DNA of 64,000 nt from TMP-7 sp038212445 (GTDB lineage Bacteria; Acidobacteriota; Terriglobia; Bryobacterales; Bryobacteraceae): positions 186,001 through 250,000 of the forward strand of contig JBBQUM010000001.1 of the NCBI GenBank assembly GCA_038212445.1. Direction: 5' to 3'. Every line of letters starts with the position of its first letter. Position 1 is the stretch's first letter. Below the pieces are notes generated by a model. The model had not been told where the DNA came from, ran no database searches, and saw only the letters and a list, made by a program, of their open reading frames with translations. The position numbers and the translations under genes were made by a program. Shown in pieces: positions 62,411 to 64,000 of the stretch.

Positions 62411-64000
62411 TTAGACGTCGAGCCCGACAGCGCGCATCAATTCCAGAGCATTGCTCCGCTTCACAATCCCCTGCCGCATCTTGTAATCAAAATGGATCCG
62501 GCCATCGACAATGTGATCCTCAAAATGCACGTTCACCGCTGCAATCTGCGTCAGCGCCAGATCGTGCGTAGTCACAAAGCCGATCGCCCCCCGCTCTACC
62601 AACGAACTCACCACCGCCTCGGCGCCAATCCGACGGTCGTGCGAGTTGGTCCCGCTCAACAGTTCGTCCAGCAGGAACAGCACCGGCGTCCCCTTCGACG
62701 CCAGATCGACAATGCTCCGCAGCCTCGTAATCTCTGCGTAGAATCGCGACTTCCCGTCTTGCAGCGAGTCCACCACGCGCATCGACGCCGCCACGCTCAC
62801 TCGCGAAACGCGCAGACTCGCCGCCGACACCGGCGCTCCCGTCCACGCCAGCACCGAGTTCAAGCCGACAGCGCGCAGTAGCGTGCTCTTTCCCGACATG
62901 TTCGACCCGCTGACGATGATCAGCCGCGTCTCGCCGCCAATGGCAATGTCGTTCGGCACGCACTGCTGCGGGTTCATCAGCGGATGCCGCAGGCCCGTTG
63001 CCGCAAACGACGGCTCGCCTTCAGCCAGCTCCGGCGTCGTCCATGCGGGACGCTCAAATGCCAGTACCGCCAGCGACGATAACGCCTCTAGTTCCGCTAC
63101 CGCCTCGATCCAGGCCCCGACTCTCGGCCCGGTCTTCTGGCGCCAAGCCTCGATCCCCATCGCCACCTGCTGCCGCCAAAGCAGCGCCGGCCCAATCACG
63201 CGCACCACCAGGTGATCGCCAGAGTCCAGCAGTTCTTTCCAACGACGCAGCCGGTGGATTCGCGCGCTCGCCGGCAGACCCTCGATGTCGAGTTGCGCGC
63301 GAAGCCTCGCCAGCCGTGGCGACTGAAACGTCTCTTTCTCCAGCCGCTCGAGCAGCAGTCCGAGAATCTGCAAATCATCAGGTGCGGTATCGGCCGCCGC
63401 CGCAACCTCTGCCGTCGCCTTCCGAATCACAAAGCCAAACAACAGCGCCGCCGCTACGCCCGCCAGAAATACCCGCGCCGACAGCATCTGGCTCATGAAT
63501 AACCCGAACGCCACGATGTTCCACGCCGACAACAGCAGCGCGATCAGTCGTGCTCCTGCCGGGAACCGCGCTGGTGGGGCCGAGGCCCAGCGGCTTAGCG
63601 CCGCCGCGTGGACTCCTGACCGGATGTCGTCGCCCAGCAGCGCAATGTCTTCCCGAAGCCCGATGCGATCCCGCAGATCCGCGATGGCCGACTGCCGCGC
63701 GGCCACCTCCTCGCGCTCCGCCGGAGCCAGCAGCCACTCCGCCAACCGCTGTTCGCCTTCAGCAGTCCGCGCAATACACAGCAGCTCGAAGAGCGAACCC
63801 CTGCCGAAGACGTCGAGATCTCCCGAGTAGATGTGCGCCGCGTCCTGAAAGCGGTCGCCGGTGTTGCCCGTGCCCGCCCACCGGTCGTCCAGCCTCGCCA
63901 GTCCATGTTCGTAATAGGTGACTGCGCGCTGTGCGAATTGCTGCCGCCTTACCACCCGCTCGTGGTACACGAGCAGCGCGATAAACGCAGCCAGTGGTGC
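62411..64000 (-). CDS. Membrane-associated MutS-like ATPase, 5' end outside window
   Basis: The frame is open to the right edge (APLAAFIALL precedes VYHERVV), so the N-terminus is missing and 529 codons are seen. A MutS core-like helical part (about 20-120), two membrane segments (LIALLLSAWNIVAFGLFMSQM, ARVFLAGVAAALLFGFVI) and a further helical part precede the ATPase. That has Walker A VSGSNMSGKSTLLRAVG, Walker B VLFLLDELLSGTNSHDRR and VTTHDLALT. The mismatch-recognition domain of MutS is absent. Function of these membrane-bound MutS relatives is unknown; classical mismatch repair is unlikely. Confidence 0.88.
   Translation of the reverse strand, partial: APLAAFIALLVYHERVVRRQQFAQRAVTYYEHGLARLDDRWAGTGNTGDRFQDAAHIYSGDLDVFGRGSLFELLCIARTAEGEQRLAEWLLAPAEREEVAARQSAIADLRDRIGLREDIALLGDDIRSGVHAAALSRWASAPPARFPAGARLIALLLSAWNIVAFGLFMSQMLSARVFLAGVAAALLFGFVIRKATAEVAAAADTAPDDLQILGLLLERLEKETFQSPRLARLRAQLDIEGLPASARIHRLRRWKELLDSGDHLVVRVIGPALLWRQQVAMGIEAWRQKTGPRVGAWIEAVAELEALSSLAVLAFERPAWTTPELAEGEPSFAATGLRHPLMNPQQCVPNDIAIGGETRLIIVSGSNMSGKSTLLRAVGLNSVLAWTGAPVSAASLRVSRVSVAASMRVVDSLQDGKSRFYAEITRLRSIVDLASKGTPVLFLLDELLSGTNSHDRRIGAEAVVSSLVERGAIGFVTTHDLALTQIAAVNVHFEDHIVDGRIHFDYKMRQGIVKRSNALELMRAVGLDV

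Overview
The window reads as a chromosome segment of a soil-type Acidobacteriota, most likely of the Bryobacterales/Solibacter group. This is inferred from gene content, not from a search. Pointers are an ADOP-type FtsX permease, a VWFA-related acidobacterial-type protein, a large Oar-like TonB receptor with an N-terminal carboxypeptidase-regulatory domain, a serine/threonine kinase with a PD40 propeller next to an ECF sigma factor and kinesin-light-chain-like TPR proteins, a multifunctional 2-oxoglutarate decarboxylase (Kgd), many Tat or Sec leaders, and high GC. Genes are packed tightly, with many ATGA/GTGA overlaps and convergent stops. No transposase, integrase, phage gene or CRISPR array was seen.

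Region 1 (1-14 kb): the 3' part of a PQQ dehydrogenase, coproheme decarboxylase HemQ, a Tat-exported DUF362 protein, a DUF1801 protein, a coupled operon (esterase, HAD phosphatase, DUF167), an epoxide-hydrolase-like enzyme, an AI-2E family transporter, a DinB / YciI / ECF42 sigma group, and kgd. Region 2 (14-19 kb): a partial Tad pilus locus (cpaB-tadB-tadC, with CpaB carrying a secretin-like C-terminus), a GntR/FCD regulator and thiG. Region 3 (19-27 kb): core functions truA, rho, engB, lon and clpX. A strong terminator encloses the clpX stop codon, and short palindromic repeats flank lon.

Region 4 (27-35 kb): an ADOP permease lacking part of its last FtsX domain, then a signalling group read leftwards: ECF sigma, kinase-propeller, and two tandem TPR paralogues. 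Region 5 (35-42.7 kb): tig, metK and a sugar lactone operon (mutarotase lipoprotein, LacI regulator, aldo/keto reductase, L-fuconolactonase-like hydrolase) with DUF4126 and YidB upstream. Region 6 (42.7-48.5 kb): a HxxxCxxC membrane protein, lhgO, a secreted Cys-rich protein, a 0.7-kb gene-free stretch, a methyltransferase gene cut by one in-frame TAG, tRNA-Arg(TCT), and a Tat-exported aminotransferase.

Region 7 (48.5-64 kb): a coupled operon of three secreted proteins (TPR, small, coiled-coil), a DegT-family protein lacking the catalytic lysine in operon with a ribbon-helix-helix protein, a divergent spacer with three perfect palindromes, a small secreted beta-rich protein, the TonB receptor / VWA / DUF1080 series, a Gfo/Idh/MocA oxidoreductase, an acyl-CoA synthetase, and a membrane-bound MutS-like ATPase running off the right edge. 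The most unusual items are the lysine-less DegT protein with its palindromic control region, the CpaB-secretin fusion, the TAG-interrupted methyltransferase, and the lon-flanking repeats.
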